A stretch of DNA of 33,354 bases from Actinomycetes bacterium (GTDB lineage Bacteria > Actinomycetota > Acidimicrobiia > Acidimicrobiales > JAAEMS01). Below, piece after piece: positions 15,956 to 23,679 of the stretch; position 1 is the first letter of the stretch; every line of letters starts with the position of its first letter. The translations under genes and the position numbers were made by a program. Under the pieces are notes generated by a model. It did not search any database and was not told where the DNA came from. It saw only the letters and a list, made by a program, of their open reading frames with translations. The stretch spans positions 1 to 33,354 of the forward strand of contig JAAEMS010000297.1 in NCBI GenBank assembly GCA_024225275.1, given 5' to 3'.

Positions 15956-16705
15956 GTGCAGCGCGAGCGACGAGACTGGGCATGGTTCTTCGGGTTGTGG
16001 GCGCTACTCATAGCCATCGGCCTCTTTCTGGTCCTGGGGATCGATCTTCTGCCTGGCCAGTACGCCAGGGAGGCCGAGGTAGTCGACGAGGCCTACATCC
16101 TCCTCCTGCTCATCTCGGTACCCGTCTTCGCCTTGGTTTCGGCTGCCCTCCTCACCTCCTTCCTCCGGTTCCGGACCAAGGTCGGACCCGAGGGACCAAC
16201 CGAGGACGGACCACCCATCCACACCAACCCGAAGCTGCTCGGGGGCTGGTTGGTGGTGACCTCGGCGCTGGCCCTCGGCGTCACCATCAACCCCGGTTTC
16301 GTGGGTCTGTCGGAACTCAGAGGCGAGTCCAAGGCTGAACACGTGATCGAGGTCACGGCCCAGCGGTGGTCCTTCAGGTTCACCTACGAGAACGGTGGCA
16401 CAACGACACAGGAGCTCGTCCTGCCGGTCGACCAGCGGGTCCGGTTCGAGGTCACTGCTGCCGACATCGTGCACTCATTCTGGGTGCCGGCCTTCCGCGT
16501 CAAGATCGACGCGGTGCCCGGGCGGGTCACCGAGCTGTACGTCACCCCCGATCGCGAGGGTGAGTACGAGGACGACGAGGCCAACATCCGAGTCCAGTGC
16601 GCTGAGCTCTGCGGAATCGGGCACAGCACTATGGCAGTGCCGGTGCGAATAGTCAGCGAGGAAGAGTTCGAGGCGTGGGTCGCAGACCTCGCAGAAGGAG
16701 CGTGA
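15956..16705 (+). CDS. ctaC: Cytochrome c oxidase subunit II
   Basis: A protein of 249 aa. Hydrophobic segments at about 11-30, 46-68 and 95-112 anchor it in the membrane, one more than the classical two, and the first may be a signal anchor. The extracytoplasmic domain carries AQRWSFRFTY, DIVHSFWVPAF (His173) and CAELCGIGHSTM (Cys215, Glu217, Cys219, His223, Met226), so all six CuA ligands are present. It receives electrons from cytochrome c or a c-type partner and passes them to subunit I. The GTG start is preceded by GGGGAG at about 15945-15950. No fused cytochrome c domain is present. It is the first gene of the operon, 7 bp before ctaD. Confidence 0.93.
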   Translation: MQRERRDWAWFFGLWALLIAIGLFLVLGIDLLPGQYAREAEVVDEAYILLLLISVPVFALVSAALLTSFLRFRTKVGPEGPTEDGPPIHTNPKLLGGWLVVTSALALGVTINPGFVGLSELRGESKAEHVIEVTAQRWSFRFTYENGGTTTQELVLPVDQRVRFEVTAADIVHSFWVPAFRVKIDAVPGRVTELYVTPDREGEYEDDEANIRVQCAELCGIGHSTMAVPVRIVSEEEFEAWVADLAEGA

Positions 16706-16712
16706 AGCGACC

Positions 16713-18539
16713 ATGCTGAAACTGCCTGTGATTCGGGCCGTCTTCGCGGGGATCATCGGATACCTGGTCGGTGCGCTGCTGACCGTGCTGGTCCGCGGCG
16801 GATCGATGAGCGACGAGATCTGCGTGATCTCCGGGTTCACCCTGGGCCTCATCTGCTGGCTGCTGGCCATCGGGCTGTGGGGAACCTGGGTACGTGAATG
16901 GCGCGGCCTCCCGCCCAAGCCCTACGAGCTGAAGGGGTGGCAGCGCTACTTCGGTTTCTCAACCGACCACAAGGTGATTGGTATCCAATACCTCGTCACC
17001 CTGATCGCGGTGATGATGCTTGGCGGTCTCAGCGCCATGCTCATCCGCATCGAGCTGTCCCAGGCCGGCGAGACCATCATGGACGCCGACACCTACAACA
17101 AGGTCATGAGCATGCACGGCATCCTCATGGTGGCGGTGGCGGTAGCCGGCGTGCTCGGTGCCTTCGGCAACTACCTGGTGCCGATCATGATCGGCGCCGA
17201 CGACATGGCCTTCCCCCGTCTGAACGCCATCTCGTACTGGGTTCTTCCTCCGGTGGCCGTAGCCCTGTTGAGTGCTCCCCTGCTGGGATCGTTCGACTCG
17301 GGCTGGACCGCCTACCCACCCCTGAGTGTGGTCAACGAGAGTGGGCAGATCCTGTTCGTGCTGGGGGTCACGACGTTCGGGCTGTCATCGATCTTCGGCG
17401 GTTTGAACATCCTGACCACGGTGGCCACCATGCGGGCTCCGGGCATGACCTGGAGCCGGCTGCCCATATTCGTGTGGGGTGCGGTGTCGGCGTCGATCAT
17501 CAGCTTGCTGATCACCCAGTTCTTTGCCGCCTCACTCATCCTCATCGCCATGGACCGAGTGGCCGGCTCGACCTTCTTCGGTGCCCCCACCGGGGGTGAT
17601 CCGTTGCTCTATCAGCACCTCTTCTGGTTCTATTCGCACCCTGCGGTGTACGTCATGGTGCTGCCCAGCTTCGGGTTGAGTCTCGAGGTCCTCACCCATA
17701 TGTCCCGCAAGCCTCTCTTTGCCTACCGGTGGTGTGTGGCAGCCATGCTCACCATCGTTGGGCTGAGCTGTGTCGTCTGGGCCCACCACATGTTCACCAG
17801 TGGCATGGCCAACTACCTGCACGGCCCGTTCATGTTCCTCACCGAGATGATCTCGATCCCGACCGGCATCATCTTCCTGTCGGCGATCGGCACCTTGTGG
17901 CGGGGCAAGCTCTGGATGAAGACGCCTCTGCTCCTGGGCATGATCTGGGTCTTCCAGTTCCTCATGGGTGGAGTCACCGGAATCTTCCTGGCCGACGTCG
18001 CTACCGACGTCCAGCTCCATGACAGCTACTTCGTCGTTGCCCACTTCCACTACACGATCATGGGTGGAACGATCTGGGGCCTCCTCGCCGGCACCTTCTT
18101 CTGGTTCCCGAAGATGACCGGCCGGATGTACAACGAGAAGCTCGGTATCGCGTTCGCCCTGTGGATCTCCCTCGCATTCCAGATGACATTCCTCCCCCAG
18201 TTCTGGGCGGGAACCAACGGCATGAATCGGCGAATTGCCGACTACCCGGTCGACTTTGAAACGGCGAACCTGATCTCGTCGATCGCGGCGTTGCTCCTCG
18301 GGACTGGGTTCATCCTGTTGCTGGTCAACCTCATCTGGTCGGCCCGCAAGGGCCCCAAGGCGGGCGACAACCCGTGGAACGCCAACACGCTCGAATGGCA
18401 GGTCTCCTCGCCGCCACCCGAACACAATTTCCCGGGCTTGCCCGAAGTCGTGGGGCACCCCTACCACTACGGCACTCCTGGTGCCCGCCACGCTGAGCTG
18501 GTCAGTGCCGGCGCCGGACATGACGAGGACGGACAATGA
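16713..18539 (+). CDS. ctaD: Cytochrome c oxidase subunit I, A2-type, with an N-terminal two-helix extension
   Basis: A protein of 608 aa. The core starts around residue 76 with GWQRYFGFSTDHKVIGIQYL. Heme a and a3/CuB ligands are all present: His135 (SMHG), His309 and Tyr313 in FWFYSHPAVYVMVLPSFG, His358-His359 (WAHHMF), and His444/His446 (VVAHFHY). The Glu of the usual GHPEVY motif is missing and the preceding residues are Tyr307-Ser308; this YS arrangement marks A2-type oxidases. Residues 1-75 hold two extra hydrophobic helices (about 8-27 and 37-58) before the usual start. It is the proton-pumping catalytic subunit that reduces O2 to water. Its TGA overlaps the next gene's ATG. Confidence 0.95.
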   Translation: MLKLPVIRAVFAGIIGYLVGALLTVLVRGGSMSDEICVISGFTLGLICWLLAIGLWGTWVREWRGLPPKPYELKGWQRYFGFSTDHKVIGIQYLVTLIAVMMLGGLSAMLIRIELSQAGETIMDADTYNKVMSMHGILMVAVAVAGVLGAFGNYLVPIMIGADDMAFPRLNAISYWVLPPVAVALLSAPLLGSFDSGWTAYPPLSVVNESGQILFVLGVTTFGLSSIFGGLNILTTVATMRAPGMTWSRLPIFVWGAVSASIISLLITQFFAASLILIAMDRVAGSTFFGAPTGGDPLLYQHLFWFYSHPAVYVMVLPSFGLSLEVLTHMSRKPLFAYRWCVAAMLTIVGLSCVVWAHHMFTSGMANYLHGPFMFLTEMISIPTGIIFLSAIGTLWRGKLWMKTPLLLGMIWVFQFLMGGVTGIFLADVATDVQLHDSYFVVAHFHYTIMGGTIWGLLAGTFFWFPKMTGRMYNEKLGIAFALWISLAFQMTFLPQFWAGTNGMNRRIADYPVDFETANLISSIAALLLGTGFILLLVNLIWSARKGPKAGDNPWNANTLEWQVSSPPPEHNFPGLPEVVGHPYHYGTPGARHAELVSAGAGHDEDGQ

Positions 18540-18763
18540 GTGAAGAGCCGGACGAGCGACGCAACGACGGGTTCGCGGCCAGAGAGAAGCTGGGTTGGAT
18601 GGTGGCCGGTGCCCTGTTCGTGCTCACCCTGGTCGAGTACTTCGTAGCCATCCAGTTCGAGCAGCCCTTGCTGTGGTTGTTGCCCTTCATCATCGCCAAG
18701 GGTGTGTTGATCATCGAGTACTTCATGCACTTCACCGCCCTCTTCAAGCCCGGGGAACACTGA
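18536..18763 (+). CDS. Cytochrome c oxidase subunit IV (CtaF/CyoD-like)
   Basis: A small membrane protein of 75 aa with two helices (LGWMVAGALFVLTLVEYFVA and LLWLLPFIIAKGVLIIEYFM) followed by HFTALFKPG. This is the pattern of actinobacterial/prokaryotic subunit IV proteins, which stabilise the CuB site or assembly of subunits I and III. The ATG overlaps the ctaD stop as ATGA, and its own TGA overlaps the next ATG as TGATG. Assignment rests on position, size and the second-helix motif. Confidence 0.8.
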   Translation: MSEEPDERRNDGFAAREKLGWMVAGALFVLTLVEYFVAIQFEQPLLWLLPFIIAKGVLIIEYFMHFTALFKPGEH

Positions 18764-19344
18764 TGGCACTGGCAACGGCAGCAGCTCACGACCGGGCCGA
18801 GGCCACCTATCGGCCCGCCGCCAACCGACTGGGGCTCTGGCTCTTCTTGGCCTCGGAGGCGTGCCTTTTCGCCGCCTTCATCTCGTCTCGCTACGTCCTG
18901 GTGGGAACCGATCAGCCCGAGCACCTGAACCAGGCGCTCGCCCTGTTCCTCACCGTGGTGCTGCTGGTCTCCAGCATCAGCGCCTATCTGGCCGAGTCGG
19001 CGATTGCCGCCGACCGGCGTATGGCCTGTCGTCGGCTCCTCAAGATCACCATCGTGCTGGCCTTCGCCTTCCTGGTGGGTGTCGGCTTCGAGTTCGCTGA
19101 AGCGGCCGCTGACTTCCCGATCGACACCGCCTACGGCAGCGTGTTCTTCGTCCTCATCGGCCTGCACGGCTTCCACGTGTTGACCGGGGCCCTGGCTCTC
19201 ATCGTCGTCCTGCGGCTCACCGGCAAAGGCCATTACGGCTCCGGGGACTACTGGCCCATCGAAGGGGCGGTCAAGTACTGGCACTTCGTCGATGTGGCTT
19301 GGGTGGTCATCTACCCCACCCTCTACCTGGTCGGCGGCGGCTGA
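18763..19344 (+). CDS. ctaE: Cytochrome c oxidase subunit III
   Basis: A protein of 193 aa with about five transmembrane helices, the short five-helix form of subunit III. Signature segments are NRLGLWLFLASEACLFAAF, VFFVLIGLHGFHVLTGALAL and AVKYWHFVDVAWVVIYPTLY, the last being the WHFVDVVWxxx(Y/F) motif of the family. It stabilises the catalytic core and its proton uptake. It overlaps the subunit IV stop by one base, so subunits I, IV and III form a translationally coupled unit. Confidence 0.93.
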   Translation: MALATAAAHDRAEATYRPAANRLGLWLFLASEACLFAAFISSRYVLVGTDQPEHLNQALALFLTVVLLVSSISAYLAESAIAADRRMACRRLLKITIVLAFAFLVGVGFEFAEAAADFPIDTAYGSVFFVLIGLHGFHVLTGALALIVVLRLTGKGHYGSGDYWPIEGAVKYWHFVDVAWVVIYPTLYLVGGG

Positions 19345-19357
19345 GGCGGAGTCCGTG

Positions 19358-19873
19358 ATGCGCCGGTTGGCGGTCACGGTCCTGCTCACGACCCTCCTGG
19401 TCTGGATTGTCTGTTATGTCGCGCTCTGGTTCTACGCGGGTCCGGGCCGGCCGCCCGAACGTCGCGAGGTGGTGATCGAGCAGGGCGACGCGGTCCGCAT
19501 CGCCCGGGGGGAGAACCCCTTGGAGATCCCCTCCACCTGGAGCTTCCGCAGCGGCGATGTACTGGTGCTCGACAACCGCGACTCCGCCATCCATGTGGTT
19601 GGGCCGTGGACGGTTGGCCCCGGCCAGATCGTCGAGCTCACCCTGCGGGCGTCGGTGCCCAGCGCCTTCTGCAGCATCCATCCCGACGGTGTGCTGTCGA
19701 TCAGTGTCGACCCCCGCCGGACTGACTTCGCCGTGACCCTCACCCCCACCCTCCTGCTGGGCCCCCCTCTCGGGGTGGTGGCCTACGCGGTGAGACAGGT
19801 CTTCTCCCGGCTCGAGGAATCTGACGTTGAGCGCCGGGTATCTGCTCAAGCCCAGTCCACAACTTCCCGATAG
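19358..19873 (+). CDS. Membrane-anchored cupredoxin-like protein of the oxidase operon
   Basis: A protein of 171 aa. Residues 5-26 form an N-terminal transmembrane helix and residues about 130-148 a second one, leaving an extracytoplasmic domain between them. That domain is a compact beta region with FRSGDVLVLDNRDSAIHVVG (His79) and FCSIHPDGVLSI (Cys105, His108). The His...Cys-x2-His spacing matches the type 1 copper site of plastocyanin-like proteins, while the axial Met position is taken by Leu113. It starts 13 bp after ctaE, so it is very probably co-transcribed with the oxidase. Electron carriage to CuA or copper delivery during CuA assembly are the likely roles (inference). An in-frame GTG at 19355 is an alternative start. 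Confidence 0.7.
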   Translation: MRRLAVTVLLTTLLVWIVCYVALWFYAGPGRPPERREVVIEQGDAVRIARGENPLEIPSTWSFRSGDVLVLDNRDSAIHVVGPWTVGPGQIVELTLRASVPSAFCSIHPDGVLSISVDPRRTDFAVTLTPTLLLGPPLGVVAYAVRQVFSRLEESDVERRVSAQAQSTTSR

Positions 19874-19901
19874 TTGGGGGACCATCTAGGAGGGGCCCAC
19901 G

Positions 19902-20252
19902 GTGACGACCATCGAGCCGCCCGGACAGCCGGTCCTGCTCCAGGACGCGGTCCGGGCCTTCAATGACAGCGCCCCTCCGGTCGCGCCCCTGCGTCACTGG
20001 GAGCGCCCGGCCAGCGGTCGACCCGCCGCTGGGTTGGCTGGGTTGGCCGGTCTGGTGGCGGGCGTATACGTAGGGTTCGACCGCGAGGAACTGGTGGGTG
20101 CCGGTCCGTCGGGAACGCCGGATCTGTTGATGGTGGCCGAGCCCCTCGAGATTGGGATCGCTTTCGGTGGCGCCGTGGTCGCCTCCTATGTCGCCTGCCG
20201 TGTGATCCAGACCGCCTACCGTGGTGTGCGTCGTTCTCTGGCTCCTTCGTAG
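19902..20252 (+). CDS. Small membrane protein of unknown function
   Basis: A protein of 116 aa from a GTG with the very strong ribosome binding site AGGAGGGG at 19888-19895. It has two hydrophobic segments, AAGLAGLAGLVAGVYVGF and LEIGIAFGGAVVASYVACRV, with a short loop between and a basic C-terminus (RGVRRSLAPS). I do not recognise a family. It lies 28 bp downstream of the cupredoxin-like gene on the same strand and may be the last gene of the oxidase operon. Confidence 0.6.
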   Translation: MTTIEPPGQPVLLQDAVRAFNDSAPPVAPLRHWERPASGRPAAGLAGLAGLVAGVYVGFDREELVGAGPSGTPDLLMVAEPLEIGIAFGGAVVASYVACRVIQTAYRGVRRSLAPS

Positions 20253-20293
20253 GGGCAGGGTCGGGGACCTCGGCGGCCGGTAGCGTGCCCGCC

Positions 20294-20680
20294 ATGACTG
20301 ATGACGCGCGTTGCCCGTGCGGTTCGGGGGCCAGCTTTGCCACCTGCTGTGGTCCAGTGATCGCCGGCAACCGTCCGGCCCTCACCGCGGCTGACCTCAT
20401 GCGCTCGCGTTACACCGCGTACCACCGGGGCGACATCGATCACCTGCGCCGGTCATGGGATCCTTCGACGGTGCCGTCCGGGGTTGCCTTCGATCCCGAG
20501 ATCCGTTGGCAGGGGCTGGCCATCCTCGACACCCAGGCCGGTCAGGCCCTCGACCAGGAAGGCACGGTTACCTTCGTGGCCCGCTTCGTAGGTGATGCCG
20601 GAGAGCGTGAGCTGAGGGAGCGCAGCCGGTTCGTCCGCCACGAAGGCCGGTGGGTGTACATCGATGGCGACCCGTTCTAG
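20294..20680 (+). CDS. YchJ family (UPF0225) protein with SEC-C motif
   Basis: A protein of 128 aa. The N-terminus is a SEC-C zinc-binding motif, RCPCGSGASFATCCGP, and the body contains LMRSRYTAYHRGDIDHL and the C-terminal GRWVYIDGDP, as in YchJ. These proteins are small, cytoplasmic, and of unknown biochemical role; the SEC-C motif coordinates zinc. The ATG at 20294 gives the conserved MTDDARCPCGSG start; an in-frame start at 20285 is less likely. It is preceded by a 41-bp gap from the small membrane protein gene. Confidence 0.88.
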   Translation: MTDDARCPCGSGASFATCCGPVIAGNRPALTAADLMRSRYTAYHRGDIDHLRRSWDPSTVPSGVAFDPEIRWQGLAILDTQAGQALDQEGTVTFVARFVGDAGERELRERSRFVRHEGRWVYIDGDPF

Positions 20681-20823
20681 AAGCCAGCGCGTCAATGCGA
20701 CCCCTGGCCGCCGTCGGCGGGGCCGCACGATGGGCGTTGCTCGAAGAACTGGAGCCCATGCGGTTCGCCACCCGCTTGTCGCTCGACATGTGATACTGAG
20801 TGGATGCAGGAACCGGTCGCCCG

Positions 20824-21249
20824 ATGAGTACCGGTCGCTTCATGCCCAACGGGCTGACCTGGAAGTCGGGAGCGCTGGCCCTCGTCTTGATCATGGCCGG
20901 GATCGGCGCGGTGGCGGCCCTGGTGGGACGGGCCCAACCCACCTATCCGGTCACCGCAACTGTTCTGGAGAGTCGGGTGGTCGGAGAGGAGCCCCTGTGT
21001 TCCTGGGCGGTCGAGATCGGACTGCGCAACGACAGTGAGCGTCGCCTCCGTCTCTACTCGGTCGAGATGGTGGGAGTCGAAGACTCCACGCAGAGCCTGT
21101 TCGGTGGCTTCGAGCCCGCCGAGTCAATTGATCGCTTGTACGAGTACCCGCTGAGGGACTGCTCGGCCCCGACCGACGCTGAGCTGACCGTTCACTACGG
21201 CCCCGCGCTGTCCCAGCTGATGCGGTCGGTGAATCTCACCATCGAGTGA
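20824..21249 (+). CDS. Exported or membrane-anchored hypothetical protein
   Basis: A protein of 141 aa with one hydrophobic segment (SGALALVLIMAGIGAVAALV, about residues 16-35) that should act as a signal anchor. The remainder, beginning RAQPTYPVTATVLESRVV, looks like a small beta-rich extracytoplasmic domain with two Cys residues (LCSWAVEI and LRDCSAP) that could form a disulfide. No family was recognised. AGGAA at about 20809-20813 is the only weak ribosome binding site near the ATG at 20824; an ATG at 20800 is in frame. It converges with the amine dehydrogenase-like gene. Confidence 0.6.
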   Translation: MSTGRFMPNGLTWKSGALALVLIMAGIGAVAALVGRAQPTYPVTATVLESRVVGEEPLCSWAVEIGLRNDSERRLRLYSVEMVGVEDSTQSLFGGFEPAESIDRLYEYPLRDCSAPTDAELTVHYGPALSQLMRSVNLTIE

Positions 21250-21324
21250 GCGGTCGACCCACACACCGAGCGCTTCCCGGCATTGTGTCGGTTGAGCATG
21301 TGTTCACCTGGACACGCTCCCTGG

Positions 21325-21347
21325 TGGGAACCCGATCCGTCAACGCA
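21325..21347 (+). repeat. 23-bp dispersed repeat, copy 1
   Basis: TGGGA followed by ACCCGATCCGTCAACGCA. A second copy at 30630-30652 differs at one position (TGGGC). Weaker similarity continues on both sides (TTCAC about 20 bp upstream, CTC-CT just before). This copy lies between two convergent genes. Confidence 0.85.
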
Positions 21348-21357
21348 GTGGTGCTCG

Positions 21358-23442
21358 TCAGCCCCCGCTGAGTCTCACGTGTTCACGCCTGACCACGCTC
21401 TGCCCGGTCGCTTCCAGCTCCCGGGCATAGCGGTGACCCGACCAGACGGCGGCAGCGATGGTACTCGGCGCCCAGGCGTCGCCGATCACCCGCACCGATG
21501 AGATTCCGGCGTTCGCCCAATCGGCTTGTCGGTGATCGAGGTCAGCCGCCAGCCCATTGGTCGGTTTGCGGGAGGTGACCAGGGCGACCGAATCGCATTC
21601 GAGCTGATCCATGGCCTTGGTCACCGGATGGATGAGGCGAACCAGCCCCTCGTCGATCCCAGCCAGCGATTGTTGGGTGTACAAGGACACTCCGAGGGAG
21701 AAGAGGCGGCGGTGGATGGTTGCCTGTTCGTTCGAGTACGCCGTCCACGCCGACACCAGTGGCTCCGGGGTGACGATCGCCACCTCGTGGCCATCGCCCA
21801 CCAGCAGTTCGGCGAGCACACCACCGAGGTAGTAGTGGTCGTCGTCGAAGATCACGACGCGATGACCCCGTGGGCGGATCCCCGCCATGAGGTCGTCGGG
21901 TGTGAGCACTTCGGCGCCGGCCTCGATCGGCAGTGGGGTGGCGTGCTGCCGGCCCACCCCGTCGGCTCGCCAAGCTGATCCAGTGGCGACGGCGACGTGG
22001 TCGAACCCGTAGCCCAGCACCTCGTCCACCGTCATCGGGCTCTCGCGGTAGATCTCCACGTTGGGGAGCTTGTCGATCTGGCCGACCCGGTAATCGACCA
22101 CCCGTCGCCAGGCAGCCAGTCCAGGCAAGCGGCTCTCCCGGTCGACACGACCACCGAGGTCGCGGGTGGCCTCGACAATGGTGACCTCGAAGCCGCGCTT
22201 GGCGAGGGTATGAGCTGCCTCGAGGCCCGATGGGCCGGCCCCGACCACCAGTACCCGTGGGGTGTCCACCACGGGCGTGACCCTTTCAGGGTGCCACCCC
22301 CTTCGCCATTCCTCCCCCATGGTTGGATTCTGGGTACAGCGGATCGGGGCGACCAGGTTGTCGCCGCTGACGCATATGTTGCAGCCGATGCACTCTCGGA
22401 TGTCGTCCAGACGCCCCTCCTCGATCTTGGAAGGCAGGAAAGGGTCGGCGATCGAAGGGCGGGCGGCACCGACCAGGTCGAGAATGCCGCTGTTGACCTG
22501 GCGCACCATCTCGTCGGGCGAGGTGAATCGCCCGACCCCGACCACCGGCTTGGTGGTGAGGTCCTTGAGCCCGCGGACATATTGCTCCTGGAAACTCTCG
22601 GGCTGGAATCGTGACGTTGACGAGTCGAACGACCATGATCCGGTCTGGAAGTCCCAGAGGTCGGGGAGCTCGGCGAGGTTGCCCACGATCTCTTCGATCT
22701 CGGGTCGCTCGAGTCCGACCGGTCCGACCAGTTCGTCGGCACACAGGCGACAGGCGATGGCAGCCCGTCCGTCAGCCTCCTCACGGGCGTCCTCCAGCAC
22801 CTCTCGGAGGAGACGGAATCGGTTCTCCAACGAGCCCCCGTACTCGTCGTCTCGATGGTTCCACTCGGGGCTGAGGAACCACTGGAGCAGGGCCATGCGG
22901 TGTCCCGCATAGACGTACACGATGTCGAATCCGGCCCGGATCGAGCGAGCCACCGCGTCACGATGCCATCCTCGGAACTCGGCGATGTCGGTCTTGGACA
23001 TGCGACGGGCCTGCACCGGTTCGATCACGTCGACGAGGCAATCGACAGGACCGATCGGTGGCTCTCGGGTCATCCGGTTGGCGGCGTGGGGGCCGTTGTG
23101 GGCCAGCTCGATGCCGGCCAGTGAGTTGTGAGCGTGGACCTCGTCGGCAATGCGGCTCAAGGATGGGATGTCGCTGTCGTCCCAGGCGCGAAGCTCGACG
23201 TAGGGGGTGACGTCGGAGTTCGGATGGATCTCGGTCTCCTCGGTGCACACCACCGCCCAGCCCCCCTCTGCCTTCACACCACGCATGGCGGCAAGAGCCT
23301 CGGGGGCCCGGTGGCCGAGTCCATTGCATTGGGGTACCTGGTAGAAGCGGTTGCGGGCTACGACCGGGCCGATCTGGACGGGCTCGAACAGTACGTCGTA
23401 GCGCGGATCGCGGTCCCGGCTCGGTTCACCATCGTGGGGCAT
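21358..23442 (-). CDS. Trimethylamine/histamine dehydrogenase-type flavoprotein
   Basis: A protein of 694 aa collinear with TMADH (about 730 aa). RNRFYQVPQC places Cys39 at the 6-S-cysteinyl-FMN site; Tyr178 and His181 (VYVYAGH) match the active-site Tyr/His pair. The 4Fe-4S cluster is ECIGCNICVSG plus IRCTQNP (Cys351, 354, 357, 369), followed by GEEWRRGWHPE. The ADP-binding half starts VLVVGAGPSGLEAAHTLAKR. The residues matching the aromatic bowl of TMADH differ: Tyr60 is Glu69 and Trp355 is Asp361. An amine is probably oxidatively deaminated with electrons leaving through the cluster, but not trimethylamine; the substrate is unknown. GGAGGAGGAAG precedes the ATG at 23442; a longer frame to 23583 is not family-like. 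No electron-transfer flavoprotein gene is adjacent. Confidence 0.88.
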   Translation of the reverse strand: MPHDGEPSRDRDPRYDVLFEPVQIGPVVARNRFYQVPQCNGLGHRAPEALAAMRGVKAEGGWAVVCTEETEIHPNSDVTPYVELRAWDDSDIPSLSRIADEVHAHNSLAGIELAHNGPHAANRMTREPPIGPVDCLVDVIEPVQARRMSKTDIAEFRGWHRDAVARSIRAGFDIVYVYAGHRMALLQWFLSPEWNHRDDEYGGSLENRFRLLREVLEDAREEADGRAAIACRLCADELVGPVGLERPEIEEIVGNLAELPDLWDFQTGSWSFDSSTSRFQPESFQEQYVRGLKDLTTKPVVGVGRFTSPDEMVRQVNSGILDLVGAARPSIADPFLPSKIEEGRLDDIRECIGCNICVSGDNLVAPIRCTQNPTMGEEWRRGWHPERVTPVVDTPRVLVVGAGPSGLEAAHTLAKRGFEVTIVEATRDLGGRVDRESRLPGLAAWRRVVDYRVGQIDKLPNVEIYRESPMTVDEVLGYGFDHVAVATGSAWRADGVGRQHATPLPIEAGAEVLTPDDLMAGIRPRGHRVVIFDDDHYYLGGVLAELLVGDGHEVAIVTPEPLVSAWTAYSNEQATIHRRLFSLGVSLYTQQSLAGIDEGLVRLIHPVTKAMDQLECDSVALVTSRKPTNGLAADLDHRQADWANAGISSVRVIGDAWAPSTIAAAVWSGHRYARELEATGQSVVRREHVRLSGG

Positions 23443-23679
23443 CAGCGGGCTTCCTCCTCCGGTCGATACTCTCACAGCGGCACTGTTGGGTTGACCGCCA
23501 CTCACATCCATTTCGACATCAGCGGTGTTGATACGGGCGTCCTCGCTGTGGTGCAACGGCTGATGCAGATACTCGACACACAACAGGGCGACAGTTTGAC
23601 TATTGCCGGGGGCCGCTGATCGAACTCGGGCCAGGCCCGCGACCTCGCTCCAACCGCACTTCCCGGACTGGCACCGGCT

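Noticed and set aside
23443..23583. N-terminal extension of the amine dehydrogenase-like protein
   Set aside because: The extension does not match the family, while the ATG at 23442 has GGAGGAGGAAG directly upstream.
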